From NCBI RefSeq assembly GCF_026385475.1, contig NZ_JANIDW010000001.1, forward strand, positions 744,001-808,000: a DNA stretch of 64,000 nt, read 5' to 3'. The notes under the pieces were generated by a model that worked only from the letters and a program-made list of their open reading frames with translations, did not search any database and was not told the DNA's origin. The position numbers and the translations under genes were made by a program. This DNA comes from Bombella saccharophila. GTDB lineage: Bacteria > Pseudomonadota > Alphaproteobacteria > Acetobacterales > Acetobacteraceae. How positions within the stretch are numbered: position 1 is the first letter of the stretch; every line of letters starts with the position of its first letter. Shown piece by piece: positions 45,630 to 54,617 of this stretch.

Positions 45630-47435
45630 CTATCCCTCTACAACCGAATGAGCCTTAGTGAAACCCCCTCTTACCTGTAATCTCCACATTCCTGCATAAA
45701 TACCCGCTTTTCTCAGCAATTCTTCATGCGTTCCCTCCTCCACCACACGCCCAGCCTCCATAACGAGAATATGGTCAGCCGTTTGAATCGTGGAGAGGCG
45801 ATGGGCAATGACAAGTGTTGCCCGCCCTTGAGAGAGCTTCAATAATTCTTGCTGAATAGCATGCTCGGTGCGCGTATCTAACGCACTGGTGGCCTCATCC
45901 AACACAAGCAGGGGCGGATTGCGCAAAATCACACGAGCAATCGCAATGCGTTGCCGCTCCCCGCCGGAGAGGCGTATCCCACGTTCACCCACTATACTCT
46001 CTAGCCCATCAGGCAACTGCGCTAATAGGGGACCAAGCTGAGCGGCTTCTGCCACGCGTTGAATCTCATCCCTACTAGCCCCAATCCGCCCATAAGCAAT
46101 GTTCTCAGCAATCGTGGCGTTAAAAAGGGATGTCTCTTGTGCAACCACACCGATGTGACCACGCACAACATCCACTGCAAGCTCTGGCAAAGGCACGCCA
46201 TTCATGAATACAGTACCAGAAAGCGGGTCATAAAGGCGGCTCACCAATTTCGCTAACGTAGATTTACCAGAGCCACTTCGCCCCACAATCGCTACCCTCT
46301 GCCCCGCATGAAGCTTAAAACTCACATCCTTGAGACGCAGCTTATCAGCCTCATAGCCAAAGCAGACATGCCGCATTTCTATCCCCACACTACCTGATGG
46401 CCCTTTGGGCAATGGCGTAGGATGTGCAGGCGAGCGTATCTCTGGCTCTAAAGCAAGAAGCTCAAGATAGGATTCAATATCTACACGCGCATTACGCCAG
46501 CCAGCCCCAACATAATTTAAGGCCCCCACCGCGCTATAGACACTCCGCAAATAAGTGCCCATCAATACAAACTGCGCTACACCAAGACGATGCGCTAAAA
46601 TATCCCTCACTGCCAGCCCCAATAAAGCCGCACTAGCAAAGGCGATTACGCAATTACGGATAGCTTGGGAGCCCCCAACAAGCCATTGCAAATGGCTCTC
46701 GGCACGATTTAACCCCCGCCATACGGCTTTTTGCCGCTCACATTCATAGGCTATATTCCCAAAAGCACGCACGATATCGGCATTGAGCAGACTATCCACT
46801 ATATGCCGATGCACCATATTATTCGCCGCATTACGCGCCCGCCGCGCCCGCATACGCCAGCGTGTAAAGAGATACGATATTGCGCTATATAAAAGGAGCG
46901 TGCCGCACAGTAGAACGAGGTACTCCCCACTAAACACACGCAACACGACAAAGAAGGTTAGCCCCAATCCCAGCATATTCGGCAATAGATTGGAAAGGGC
47001 CATATCCACAATCATGCTTGCCGCGTCCGCCCCGCGGTCAATAATCCGCGTTAAGGCCCCTGTTTGCCGGCTTTGGTGAAAGCGTGCGCTAAGGTGATGG
47101 ATATGCTCCACCCCCAACACGCTAATACGTTCTTTTAAGGTCGTCCTTACCGGCATCATCAACACGCTACGCGCTGGCCCTGCTACGGCCCCTAAGACAC
47201 GCAGCACCGTATATTGTGCAAGCAAGGCTATCATGGCTGCCGCTACGACATCACGCCCTGAAAGCTGACCAACCATACGGCTAAAAAGCCATGGCGTGGC
47301 CACTGTTGTGCCACTTTCCACCACTAATAGAAGGCAGGACACACCAAAGCGCATCACCCAGCCATACAGCCTTGCTGGTCGCACCTTTTGCCATAAAACA
47401 CGCAGGGATAAACGCTGTGTCGTGCTGGATGCCAT
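45630..47435 (-). CDS. ABC exporter, fused membrane and ATPase domains
   Basis: A 601-aa half-transporter of the type IV exporter class (MsbA/Atm1-like fold). About six membrane helices fill residues 25-310. The ATPase part has GRSGSGKSTLAKL (about 376), a Q-loop VAQETSLFN, the signature LSGGERQRIAIAR (about 489) and Walker B LLVLDEATSALD. Two copies should form the active dimer. The substrate is not indicated by the neighbours, which are rpmB and a divergent Nudix gene. Confidence 0.9.
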   Translation of the reverse strand: MASSTTQRLSLRVLWQKVRPARLYGWVMRFGVSCLLLVVESGTTVATPWLFSRMVGQLSGRDVVAAAMIALLAQYTVLRVLGAVAGPARSVLMMPVRTTLKERISVLGVEHIHHLSARFHQSRQTGALTRIIDRGADAASMIVDMALSNLLPNMLGLGLTFFVVLRVFSGEYLVLLCGTLLLYSAISYLFTRWRMRARRARNAANNMVHRHIVDSLLNADIVRAFGNIAYECERQKAVWRGLNRAESHLQWLVGGSQAIRNCVIAFASAALLGLAVRDILAHRLGVAQFVLMGTYLRSVYSAVGALNYVGAGWRNARVDIESYLELLALEPEIRSPAHPTPLPKGPSGSVGIEMRHVCFGYEADKLRLKDVSFKLHAGQRVAIVGRSGSGKSTLAKLVSRLYDPLSGTVFMNGVPLPELAVDVVRGHIGVVAQETSLFNATIAENIAYGRIGASRDEIQRVAEAAQLGPLLAQLPDGLESIVGERGIRLSGGERQRIAIARVILRNPPLLVLDEATSALDTRTEHAIQQELLKLSQGRATLVIAHRLSTIQTADHILVMEAGRVVEEGTHEELLRKAGIYAGMWRLQVRGGFTKAHSVVEG

Positions 47436-47605
47436 GAGCCCCTATCCCTTTTAGCGCTGGAATGAGCTGAATAAGAATGACAATTTTTTTACACAGATAG
47501 CCCTTTTCTGCCAGTGGTTCCCTGTTATGGCTGTTACAAGCACGCCTTCCTAAGCAGGCTATCTTTTACGCATCCGAGCCTCTATTGAGGCCTTGAGAGG
47601 GACTT

Positions 47606-48457
47606 ATGCTATCCCCTGCCGCCGCACCATTCCTCCGCCATATAAAACGCTGCCACAATGTCACACTCCCCGCAGGGCGAATCCCACTTTTATATCAAGG
47701 CATGACAATAGGATTAGTGGACCCTAACGCCCTAGACTGGCTCACCAGTGGTCCATGTGCATCCTTGCTCCATGTGACCTCTAACGCCATTACCCTCCCC
47801 GCGGGGGAGCATCTGCGTGACATCAGCACCGCCCTCATCGCGCAAGAGCGTGTCGTACCGTTTAATGAATGGTTTGATGTACGCACACCAGAAGGCACCA
47901 TCATCGGGCAAATTGACCGCGCTCTTATTCCTGTTTTTGGTGTGGAGGCCTCTGGCGTCCATATGAACGGCCTCGTACGTAAAACAGACGGTTTATATCT
48001 CTGGGTTGCCCATCGTAGCCCCCATAAACGCCTAGACCCCAGCAAGTTAGACCATCTTGTTGCTGGCGGTATGAGCAGTGGCCTTACACCTCTTGAGACC
48101 CTTGTGAAAGAAGCGGAAGAAGAAGCGGCTATCCCTGCTGACATTGCCCAACAAGCACATCATGCCAGCACACTCCATTATGCTATGACGCGCCCAGAGG
48201 GCCTCCGGCGTGATAAGCTTTATTGCTATGACCTCACTTTACCTGAAACATTCATCCCTCATGCAAATGATGGTGAGGTCGAATCCTTTCATCTCACCCC
48301 TATTCAGGAGGTTTTTCAACGCGTGCGGGAAAGTGATGACTTTAAATTTAACGTCAATCTCGTTCTCTTAGACCTTTTCCTCCGCCTTGAGATGTTCGAT
48401 AAGCAGGATAGTCTATTATTGACACGCGCTCTACACGGGCAGACTAAGCCCGCTTAG
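47606..48457 (+). CDS. DUF4743 Nudix hydrolase
   Basis: A 283-aa protein with an N-terminal DUF4743 segment (about 10-110) and a Nudix domain (about 115-255). The Nudix box region is GGMSSGLTPLETLVKEAEEE (about 149-168), where RE is KE and the final Gly is Ala, as in several DUF4743 proteins. Relatives include the Nudix domain of fungal thiamine pyrophosphokinase fusions, which act on damaged thiamine diphosphates; that role here is analogy only. AGAGGG lies 4-5 nt before the ATG. The AI-2E gene follows 50 nt later. Confidence 0.85.
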   Translation: MLSPAAAPFLRHIKRCHNVTLPAGRIPLLYQGMTIGLVDPNALDWLTSGPCASLLHVTSNAITLPAGEHLRDISTALIAQERVVPFNEWFDVRTPEGTIIGQIDRALIPVFGVEASGVHMNGLVRKTDGLYLWVAHRSPHKRLDPSKLDHLVAGGMSSGLTPLETLVKEAEEEAAIPADIAQQAHHASTLHYAMTRPEGLRRDKLYCYDLTLPETFIPHANDGEVESFHLTPIQEVFQRVRESDDFKFNVNLVLLDLFLRLEMFDKQDSLLLTRALHGQTKPA

Positions 48458-48507
48458 TTTCTCATTCCTTCATAGCCATAGAGCGTTGTAGTATTTTTTG
48501 GGACAAC

Positions 48508-49650
48508 ATGACCGAAACACCTCCTCCCCCCACACAAAAACCCTTCCCTAAAGAAGCACGCCAGTTGCGTCTGCCTGCGCCCTCCAAAACATTACAGCGG
48601 CGCGCACGCAGTTTTCTTGCGCTCTTCTTCATCATCGCTGCTCTTTGGACGCTAAGAAATATGCTGCCAGCCCTACTATGGGGCTGTATCTTTGCAATTG
48701 CGTTATGGCCTCTTTATAAACGGGCTACCAAACGCTTCGGGACCTCTATTTGGCTTCCCCTCTCATTCACCGCTATTCTGGCCTTGGTCTTTTTGGTACC
48801 GGTCTCCTTCATCAGCCTAAAAATCGCCGATGAGGTCAGCGGGGCTTTGTTATGGGTCGATCAGATTCGCCATCAAGGCATCCCTACCCCAAATTGGGTG
48901 GACCGCCTTCCTATTGCCTCCGCGCAAGTGAAAGCCTTCTGGGCGCAACATCTCAATAACCCCGATACGTTAAACGAGCTTGTCCACTCCCTCAGAATGG
49001 GGCGCGGGGTTGCATTTGGTAAACAATTTGGCTCTGAGATTCTCCATCGCGGTATCTTATTTGTCTTTTCTTTGCTTACCCTTTTCTTCCTTCTCAAAGA
49101 TAGTGAGAGCATCATCCGCAAATGCCTCATCGGCTCACAGCGGCTTTTCGGCGCACAAGGGGAAACATTAGCGCGGCAGATTATCTCCTCCATTCATGGC
49201 ACTGTCTCCGGCCTTGTCCTTGTTGGGCTTGGTGAAGGGGCCATCATTGGGGTGTGTTACATCATCGCCGGGGCCCCACAGCCACTCATCTTCGGCCTCG
49301 CCACAGCCATTGCTGCCATGGTGCCACTACTGGGGTGGATTGCCGTAACGGGTGTATGCTTCCTCATCGCCTTTAAAGGTAGCATGCTCGCCGCTGTCAT
49401 TGTGTGGCTTATTGGGGCGATTGTTCTCTTTATTGCCGACCACTTCATCCGCCCTATCTTAATCGGCGGTAGTACAAAAGTACCCTTCCTATGGGTTCTG
49501 CTTGGCATCCTTGGGGGGGCGGAAACATGGCATCTTATGGGCCTGTTCCTTGGCCCGGCCATTATGGCAGGCCTGCACATGCTCTGGAGCCTCTGGACCA
49601 GTAATAAAGGCCCGGGACTGCGTGTTGTGCGTTATCATAGGAGGAGATGA
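48508..49650 (+). CDS. AI-2E family (PerM-type) transporter
   Basis: A 380-aa membrane protein of the AI-2E/PF01594 family, with about seven or eight helices and a cytoplasmic basic N-terminus. Family blocks are LVLVGLGEGAIIGVCYIIAG (about 233) and the FIRPILIGGSTKVPFLWVLL region (about 313), with the conserved P-x-x-x-G. Substrates in this family vary and are not shown here. Its terminator (49768-49806) lies beyond tRNA-Pro, which is on the other strand. Confidence 0.88.
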   Translation: MTETPPPPTQKPFPKEARQLRLPAPSKTLQRRARSFLALFFIIAALWTLRNMLPALLWGCIFAIALWPLYKRATKRFGTSIWLPLSFTAILALVFLVPVSFISLKIADEVSGALLWVDQIRHQGIPTPNWVDRLPIASAQVKAFWAQHLNNPDTLNELVHSLRMGRGVAFGKQFGSEILHRGILFVFSLLTLFFLLKDSESIIRKCLIGSQRLFGAQGETLARQIISSIHGTVSGLVLVGLGEGAIIGVCYIIAGAPQPLIFGLATAIAAMVPLLGWIAVTGVCFLIAFKGSMLAAVIVWLIGAIVLFIADHFIRPILIGGSTKVPFLWVLLGILGGAETWHLMGLFLGPAIMAGLHMLWSLWTSNKGPGLRVVRYHRRR

Positions 49651-49661
49651 ACCGCAGGAGA

Positions 49662-49738
49662 TGGTCGGGCAGGCGGGATTCGAACCCACGACCCCCAGTC
49701 CCCCAGACTGATGCGCTACCAGACTGCGCTACTGCCCG
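49662..49738 (-). tRNA. tRNA-Pro (anticodon GGG)
   Basis: Minus-strand acceptor CGGGCAG pairs with CTGCCCG and is followed by A and an encoded CCA. The D-arm has GCGCAGTCTGGTAGCGC. The anticodon stem TCAGT/ACTGG (one G-U) encloses CTGGGGG, giving GGG. The T-arm has GGGTTCGAATCC. It is 77 nt including CCA. Confidence 0.95.
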
Positions 49739-49767
49739 TCGTCCTGCGATGAGGAAGCTCTAGCAGC

Positions 49768-49806
49768 CTCACTCCATTCCTGCAATGGGGTGAGACGCTT
49801 TTTTAA
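49768..49806 (+). terminator. Rho-independent terminator of the AI-2E gene
   Basis: CTCACTCCATT/AATGGGGTGAG (49768-49778 with 49784-49794), eleven pairs with one G-U and a five-base loop, then TTTTTT at 49799-49804 on the plus strand. The polarity fits the plus-strand transporter gene and not the minus-strand genes. Confidence 0.8.
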
Positions 49807-49812
49807 GTTTTT

Positions 49813-50862
49813 TCACCCTCTAATGAGCTGCTTTAGCTGCCCCAACTCGGTAAGAACATCACGCAAGAATTGATTAAGTCCTTCTTGCTGCTTCCCTTGT
49901 TCTGCCTGTTTAGTTTCACGCTCCTTCAAAGAACGTTTCAACCGCACATTCTCATCTTCCAAAGACTGCATCAGCAACACAGACTGCTCCAACTTTTGGA
50001 CCAACATGTGCTTTTCCGACTCTAACTTGCTCTGCTGCTCCGCACCGGCACGTAATTGTACTTCATGCTCGCCCTGTAGACGTTGTACCGCTTCGCGCAG
50101 TTTATTATTATCCTCTTGCAGCTGGGAAAGCTTTTTCTGCAAAGCCTCGCCTTGCTCACGCTCACTTTGAGCCAAAGCCAACTTCTCACGCATCGCAGCT
50201 AAAGCCGTTTCCTGCTCACGTGCTTTCAGCTCGGCCTGATGGTGATGATCTTTTAAATCCATCGTAAGCCGCTCTACCGTCCCTTGTAAGGTGAGGTTAC
50301 TCTCTTCTAACTCCTGCAAATATGCCGAGCTTTTTTCCTCACCAGTTGTTACAGAGGCTTCTTCCAACGCGTTTTTTAACGCCGCATTCTCATCTTCAAG
50401 GCTCTTAAGAGAGAGCGCAATAGGCCCAAACTCCTCTACCTGAACCTCCAATGCCTTATTGTCGCGCTCCAGAACGGCCAATCTCTCAGTAAGGGCTGCT
50501 ACATCCGTCTCCGCCGCAGAAGGCGAAGCAACTTGTTGCTGGGGCTCGCTATCATCATGCATCTGAGCATGAGACGTAGCTTTAGAATCCTCCCCGCCAA
50601 TAATTCCTTCTCGCTGCAACCGAGCAACAATTTCGTGGCTTTTCGCACCCTCTTGGTACAAGAGGCGGGCAATGTGCCGTACGATGTTAACAGCCTGCCC
50701 ATCGTAATAACTTTGCCCATCATCACGTTGTTCAGTCTTAAAAACAGGGTAAAGACTTTCCCACGAACGTAGACGGTACAAAGGCAAACCTAACTCTTCT
50801 GCAACACTAAGAGCTGGTCGTAATGTCTCATGAGATAAATGATGTTCGTTTGTTGATGTCAT
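49813..50862 (-). CDS. MerR-like DNA-binding protein with long coiled coil
   Basis: A 349-aa protein. Residues about 17-85 form a MerR-type winged helix (LSVAEELGLPLYRLRSWE, then YYDGQAVNIVRHIARLLYQEG). From about 115 to 345 it is a near-continuous heptad-rich coiled coil full of Leu, Glu, Gln and Lys. MerR-like genes after ihfA are common in alphaproteobacteria, usually shorter; I cannot name a regulon. The start ATG shares bases with the ihfA stop (4-nt overlap). Confidence 0.82.
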   Translation of the reverse strand: MTSTNEHHLSHETLRPALSVAEELGLPLYRLRSWESLYPVFKTEQRDDGQSYYDGQAVNIVRHIARLLYQEGAKSHEIVARLQREGIIGGEDSKATSHAQMHDDSEPQQQVASPSAAETDVAALTERLAVLERDNKALEVQVEEFGPIALSLKSLEDENAALKNALEEASVTTGEEKSSAYLQELEESNLTLQGTVERLTMDLKDHHHQAELKAREQETALAAMREKLALAQSEREQGEALQKKLSQLQEDNNKLREAVQRLQGEHEVQLRAGAEQQSKLESEKHMLVQKLEQSVLLMQSLEDENVRLKRSLKERETKQAEQGKQQEGLNQFLRDVLTELGQLKQLIRG

Positions 50863-51170
50863 GACTGGGCATTCCGCGTCCGTGATTTACCATTGACACT
50901 CTCCCGCAATAACCGAGACGGGCGAAAGAAAGGCACGCGCCGCGCCGAGATAACAGCTTCCTCCCCCGTTAAGGGGTTACGCCCCAACCGGGTCGCTTTA
51001 TCTCGCACATCAAACGTACCAAACCCACTAACTTTTAAAGGCTCACCCCGCTCAAGCGTTTGGACAAAAAGCTCGAACATTTCTTCCAAAAACAAGGTAG
51101 CCTGCTGGCGAGAAAAACCCTGCTCTTCCTGAAGAAGGTCTATTAAGTCGGCGCGTGCAATAGTCTCCAT
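50859..51170 (-). CDS. ihfA: Integration host factor alpha subunit
   Basis: A 103-aa DNA-bending protein that pairs with IhfB (60.5 kb). The start ETIARADLIDLLQEEQGFSR and the beta-arm part LGRNPLTGEEAVISARRVP, with FRPS at the end of the fold, fit IhfA. It lies 66 nt after fabH and overlaps the merR-like gene. Confidence 0.93.
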   Translation of the reverse strand: METIARADLIDLLQEEQGFSRQQATLFLEEMFELFVQTLERGEPLKVSGFGTFDVRDKATRLGRNPLTGEEAVISARRVPFFRPSRLLRESVNGKSRTRNAQS

Positions 51171-51236
51171 AATAAGCAGACCGTATCACGAGCCATCCAT
51201 TTAGCACACTGCAAAAAACACAACGCCGCTAAACAA

Positions 51237-52226
51237 TTACATACGAATAAGGGCTGAACCCCACGTCAAACCGCCGCCTAATGCTTCCATCAATACCAAA
51301 TCACCCGGTCGAATACGGCCATCACGCACGGCCTCATCCAACGCAAGCGGGATAGATGCTGCAGACGTATTCGCATGACGATCTACCGTTACAACAACAC
51401 GCTCTGAGGGGAGAGAAAGTTTTTTGGCCATACCTTCAATGATTCGGAGATTCGCCTGATGCGGGACCATCCATTGAATGTCTGTCCCCCTCAGCCCATT
51501 CGTCTCTAAGGCCTCATCCACCGCAGCGGCAAGATTGACCACAGCATGGCGAAAAACCTCGCGCCCCTGCATCTTCAAGGCGACTTTGCCAGAAATACAC
51601 CCAACCGCGCCATTAACGTAAAGCAGGTCCCCCAGCCGACCATCCGCATGGAGGTGAGTGGATAAAATACCCTCCCCCTCACCAGCACCGGCCTCAAGCA
51701 ACACAGCCCCAGCACCATCGCCAAATAACACGCATGTGGACCGGTCTTGCCAATCCAACAGGCGGGAAAAGACCTCAACCCCTATGATTAAAACGCGCTT
51801 AACCTGACCCGCGCGAATCATGGAATCACCTACTGACAGCGCATAAACAAAACCAGAACATGCCGCGCTGACATCAAAACCAAAACCACGCTCCATCCCC
51901 AAAGCCGCCTGCACACGCACCGCAACGGATGGGAAAACCTGATCAGGTGTGGATGTCGCTACGATAATCGCATCGATATCATGAGCGGACCTACCAGCGT
52001 GGTCCAACGCGTTCTGCGCGGCCTTATGCGCTAAAGACACTGCTGTCTCATCACCAGAAACAAGATAACGTTGGCGGATACCTGTCCGCGTCCGAATCCA
52101 TTCATCTGATGTATCAATCTGCGCAGCAAGCTCATCATTACTCACAGCGCGCTGAGGCAATGCCGCTCCCACGCCGATCAAACGACTACCTAACGCACCA
52201 GTGCGAGGCAAAAGATGCTGCGCCAT
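51237..52226 (-). CDS. fabH: 3-oxoacyl-ACP synthase III
   Basis: Condenses acetyl-CoA with malonyl-ACP to start fatty acid synthesis, 329 aa. The catalytic triad is visible: Cys in DVSAACSGFVYAL (about residue 117), His in VPHQANLRI (about 254) and Asn in HANTSAASIP (about 284). It follows plsX by 8 nt, the usual plsX-fabH pair linking lipid initiation to acyl-phosphate supply. Confidence 0.97.
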   Translation of the reverse strand: MAQHLLPRTGALGSRLIGVGAALPQRAVSNDELAAQIDTSDEWIRTRTGIRQRYLVSGDETAVSLAHKAAQNALDHAGRSAHDIDAIIVATSTPDQVFPSVAVRVQAALGMERGFGFDVSAACSGFVYALSVGDSMIRAGQVKRVLIIGVEVFSRLLDWQDRSTCVLFGDGAGAVLLEAGAGEGEGILSTHLHADGRLGDLLYVNGAVGCISGKVALKMQGREVFRHAVVNLAAAVDEALETNGLRGTDIQWMVPHQANLRIIEGMAKKLSLPSERVVVTVDRHANTSAASIPLALDEAVRDGRIRPGDLVLMEALGGGLTWGSALIRM

Positions 52227-52234
52227 AAGACGTG

Positions 52235-53338
52235 TTACTCCTGCTCTTTGCCCTCTAAGGGCTGGCCAAGCATACCAAGCTGCTCTAACCGATGGCGGAT
52301 CTTATCATTAAGATTATTATCCACCGCATCAATCGCCACGTCCACAGCTGAAGCAAAACCCTCAGCATCAGCACCGCCATGAGATTTTACAACAATCCCA
52401 TTTAACCCCACAAATACCGCACCATTGTAACGGCTGGGATCAATCCATTCCCGCATACGACGCAAACCGGGACGGACCAACATATACCCTATCTTTGTCA
52501 GCCAATTTGTTTGGAAAACATGCCGCAACAGGCCTAAAGCCAGCTTTAAAGCCCCTTCCCCTGTTTTTAAGGCAACATTACCCGTAAACCCGTCAGTCAC
52601 AACAACATCAGTCACGCCAGCGGTAATATCATGCCCCTCGACAAAGCCATAAAAACTCTCGGCTAAAACACTATCCCGCAACCTCTCGGCTGCCTGCCTC
52701 AACCGCTCGTCGCCCTTTAAATCTTCTGAGCCGACATTAAGCAAACCGATGCTCGGAGCCTTAAGGGACAGGGTTGCTTGGGCAAAAGCCTCCCCCATAA
52801 TTGCGAATTCGACCAAATTACGCGCATCACAAACAATATTCGCGCCTAGGTCCAACATCACAACATCACCACGCGCGGAAGGCTGAACAGCCGCCATCGC
52901 AGGGCGGGAAATACCCGGTAAGGCCTTAACAATAATCTTAGCTAAAGCCAGCATAGCCCCGCTATTGCCAGCCGAAACAACGCCTCGGGCCTCCCCAGCA
53001 GCAACGGCCTCCATAGCCACCCGCATAGAGGACCCCCGCACACGCAGTGCAGCAGTGGGCTTCATCTCCATGGGGATGCTCTCCGGTGCATGACGAACCG
53101 TACAAGCAGCACTTAACCGGGGATAATCCTTAAGAGCCTGCCCCAGAATCGCTTCATCCCCAATAAGGAGAATCCGAATCTCAGGATGACGAACAATGGC
53201 CGTCTCCAACCCTGCTAGGACGATCTTGGGAGCGTGATCTCCCCCCATAGCATCAACCGCTAGGGTAAAAGGAACCGGAGTTTGCGCCACCTGTTTATCA
53301 GCCTCACCCTCAGCCCGGACGACAGACGCCTCTGTCAT
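52235..53338 (-). CDS. plsX: Phosphate acyltransferase PlsX
   Basis: Makes acyl-phosphate from acyl-ACP for glycerolipid synthesis, 367 aa. The N-terminal signature is FTLAVDAMGGDHAPKIVL (about 24-41), and GNSGAMLALAKI (about 123) and VVTDGFTGNVALKTGEG (about 251) match the family. A ~20-residue N-terminal extension precedes the core. It lies 100 nt after rpmF. Confidence 0.96.
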   Translation of the reverse strand: MTEASVVRAEGEADKQVAQTPVPFTLAVDAMGGDHAPKIVLAGLETAIVRHPEIRILLIGDEAILGQALKDYPRLSAACTVRHAPESIPMEMKPTAALRVRGSSMRVAMEAVAAGEARGVVSAGNSGAMLALAKIIVKALPGISRPAMAAVQPSARGDVVMLDLGANIVCDARNLVEFAIMGEAFAQATLSLKAPSIGLLNVGSEDLKGDERLRQAAERLRDSVLAESFYGFVEGHDITAGVTDVVVTDGFTGNVALKTGEGALKLALGLLRHVFQTNWLTKIGYMLVRPGLRRMREWIDPSRYNGAVFVGLNGIVVKSHGGADAEGFASAVDVAIDAVDNNLNDKIRHRLEQLGMLGQPLEGKEQE

Positions 53339-53398
53339 GAGTGCAGCCCCCAGAAAATTCTTCTATCTCTCCTGCTCGCGTAACCGCAAAACAGACAA

Positions 53399-53421
53399 AG
53401 CCCTGAGCTAAACCCAGGGCT
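53399..53421 (-). terminator. Weak hairpin between rpmF and plsX
   Basis: Six-pair stem AGCCCT/AGGGCT (53399-53404 with 53416-53421) and short T-rich sequence after it on the minus strand. It could attenuate readthrough from rpmF into plsX. Confidence 0.4.
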
Positions 53422-53438
53422 ATTTCCCTTCCGGGATA

Positions 53439-53642
53439 TTAGGCGCGGACTGCCTTTAGCGCACGCCCTTCCGCATTGACAACCTCGCGCCCGTCATAAT
53501 GACCGCAATGGCTGCATACGTGGTGCGGACGTTTCATCTCTCCGCAATTTGCACATTCCGCATGAGCTTCAATACGAAGCGCATGGTGGCTACGGCGCAT
53601 ACCGCGACGGGACGGTGTCGTTTTTCTTTTAGGGACGGCCAT
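53439..53642 (-). CDS. rpmF: 50S ribosomal protein L32
   Basis: A 67-aa ribosomal protein. It begins [21 protein letters not shown] and keeps the zinc ribbon as CANC (residues about 34-37) and CSHC (about 48-51), so it is the C+ form. It lies between yceD and plsX as in most proteobacteria. Confidence 0.97.
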   Translation of the reverse strand: MAVPKRKTTPSRRGMRRSHHALRIEAHAECANCGEMKRPHHVCSHCGHYDGREVVNAEGRALKAVRA

Positions 53643-53866
53643 GGGTCTTTGCCTCTCACTGGGTTATATATCCGGCTTCTGCTACCGCCATAGCGCGGCC
53701 TCACACCGGGGACATCTCACTAACTCTCACCACTGCCATAAGCTACAGTGCTCAGGCGTGGGGCTCTAGCAGAGAGAAAGCCTCCCTGCAAGCCATCAAT
53801 GCCTTACGACATATCTACTCTGCACGCTCTCCTATCAGAATCGTCCAGAAAAGGCCACTCTTGGTG

Positions 53867-54466
53867 TTATTTTTCCTGCAATTTTTTCAAAATAGTAAAA
53901 GGCGACTTCTTGCCTTCCTTCGCCCCAACCTCAAGCTCATCATCTGAGGGCGTCACATCTACAAAACTCTCCAACCCAGCACCGTCGCGACGCGGATAGG
54001 GTGTAAGACATAACGCTAATTGCTCCGCTGCAGCTTCACCCAAGTCAATCATCCGTCCATCATAAGGGACATCGTCAGCATCCTCTTGCAGCAGACTTTC
54101 AAGATCAATCTCATCATCATCGGGCATATCGGATTCTGGGATAAAACGAAGCTGAAACGCCTCATTAATCGCCTCCTCCACCGCCTCCCCTGTGATAATG
54201 CAGGCTTGTTCGGCTTTTGCTTGGAGGCGTCCATCTGCGAGGACAATACCATCCTGTCCCCGTTGCAAATAAAACACGCAAACAAGCTGACTGAGTGACA
54301 ACAACCCAAAACGCTCTCTCAGAGCTTCACGCTCCTCCTTGTTAGCTTCTACCTTCTCCTCCAAAGGGCGACCCAATTTTGCTAAAGGAACACGGCGGGA
54401 AAACTCCGGTGTTATCTGTTTTGGTGACACTATCTCGTGATGATCAGCTAATTTTTTGGATGACAT
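53867..54466 (-). CDS. DUF177/YceD family protein
   Basis: A 199-aa acidic protein of the YceD family, linked in plants and bacteria to 23S rRNA accumulation. The conserved CIITGEAVEEAINEAFQLRF (about 83) is the family core. I choose the ATG at 54466 because AGAGG lies 5 nt before it; ATG 54469 and the frame start at 54484 are alternatives. It sits 225 nt upstream of rpmF and is divergent from bamE. Confidence 0.88.
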   Translation of the reverse strand: MSSKKLADHHEIVSPKQITPEFSRRVPLAKLGRPLEEKVEANKEEREALRERFGLLSLSQLVCVFYLQRGQDGIVLADGRLQAKAEQACIITGEAVEEAINEAFQLRFIPESDMPDDDEIDLESLLQEDADDVPYDGRMIDLGEAAAEQLALCLTPYPRRDGAGLESFVDVTPSDDELEVGAKEGKKSPFTILKKLQEK

Positions 54467-54539
54467 CATGGCCTCTATAAACAAAATACATCGCCCTCAT
54501 TATGCCACCATCCAAAAGAGAATGTAGGAAAAAGATTGA

Positions 54540-54578
54540 CATATGCCGCTCTCTAAGGCACCGGAAAGAGCGCATATG
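54540..54578 (+). other. Imperfect inverted repeat in the bamE leader
   Basis: CATATGCCGCTC (54540-54551) and GAGCGCATATG (54568-54578) form 11 pairs with one bulged C. The second arm overlaps the start codon of the 13-codon leader ORF and abuts its GGAAAGAG ribosome site. It could be a hairpin in the RNA or an operator in DNA. Confidence 0.6.
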
Positions 54579-54617
54579 ACTTGGCCGCATACCATCAGGA
54601 CAGTTCGCCCTTCATGA
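54576..54617 (+). CDS. Possible 13-codon leader peptide before bamE
   Basis: ATG at 54576 opens MTWPHTIRTVRPS and stops at TGA 54615-54617, which shares ATGA with the bamE start. AAGAG lies 5 nt before its ATG, whereas bamE has only AGGACAG about 10 nt upstream. No homologue is known to me; it may be chance. Confidence 0.35.
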   Translation: MTWPHTIRTVRPS

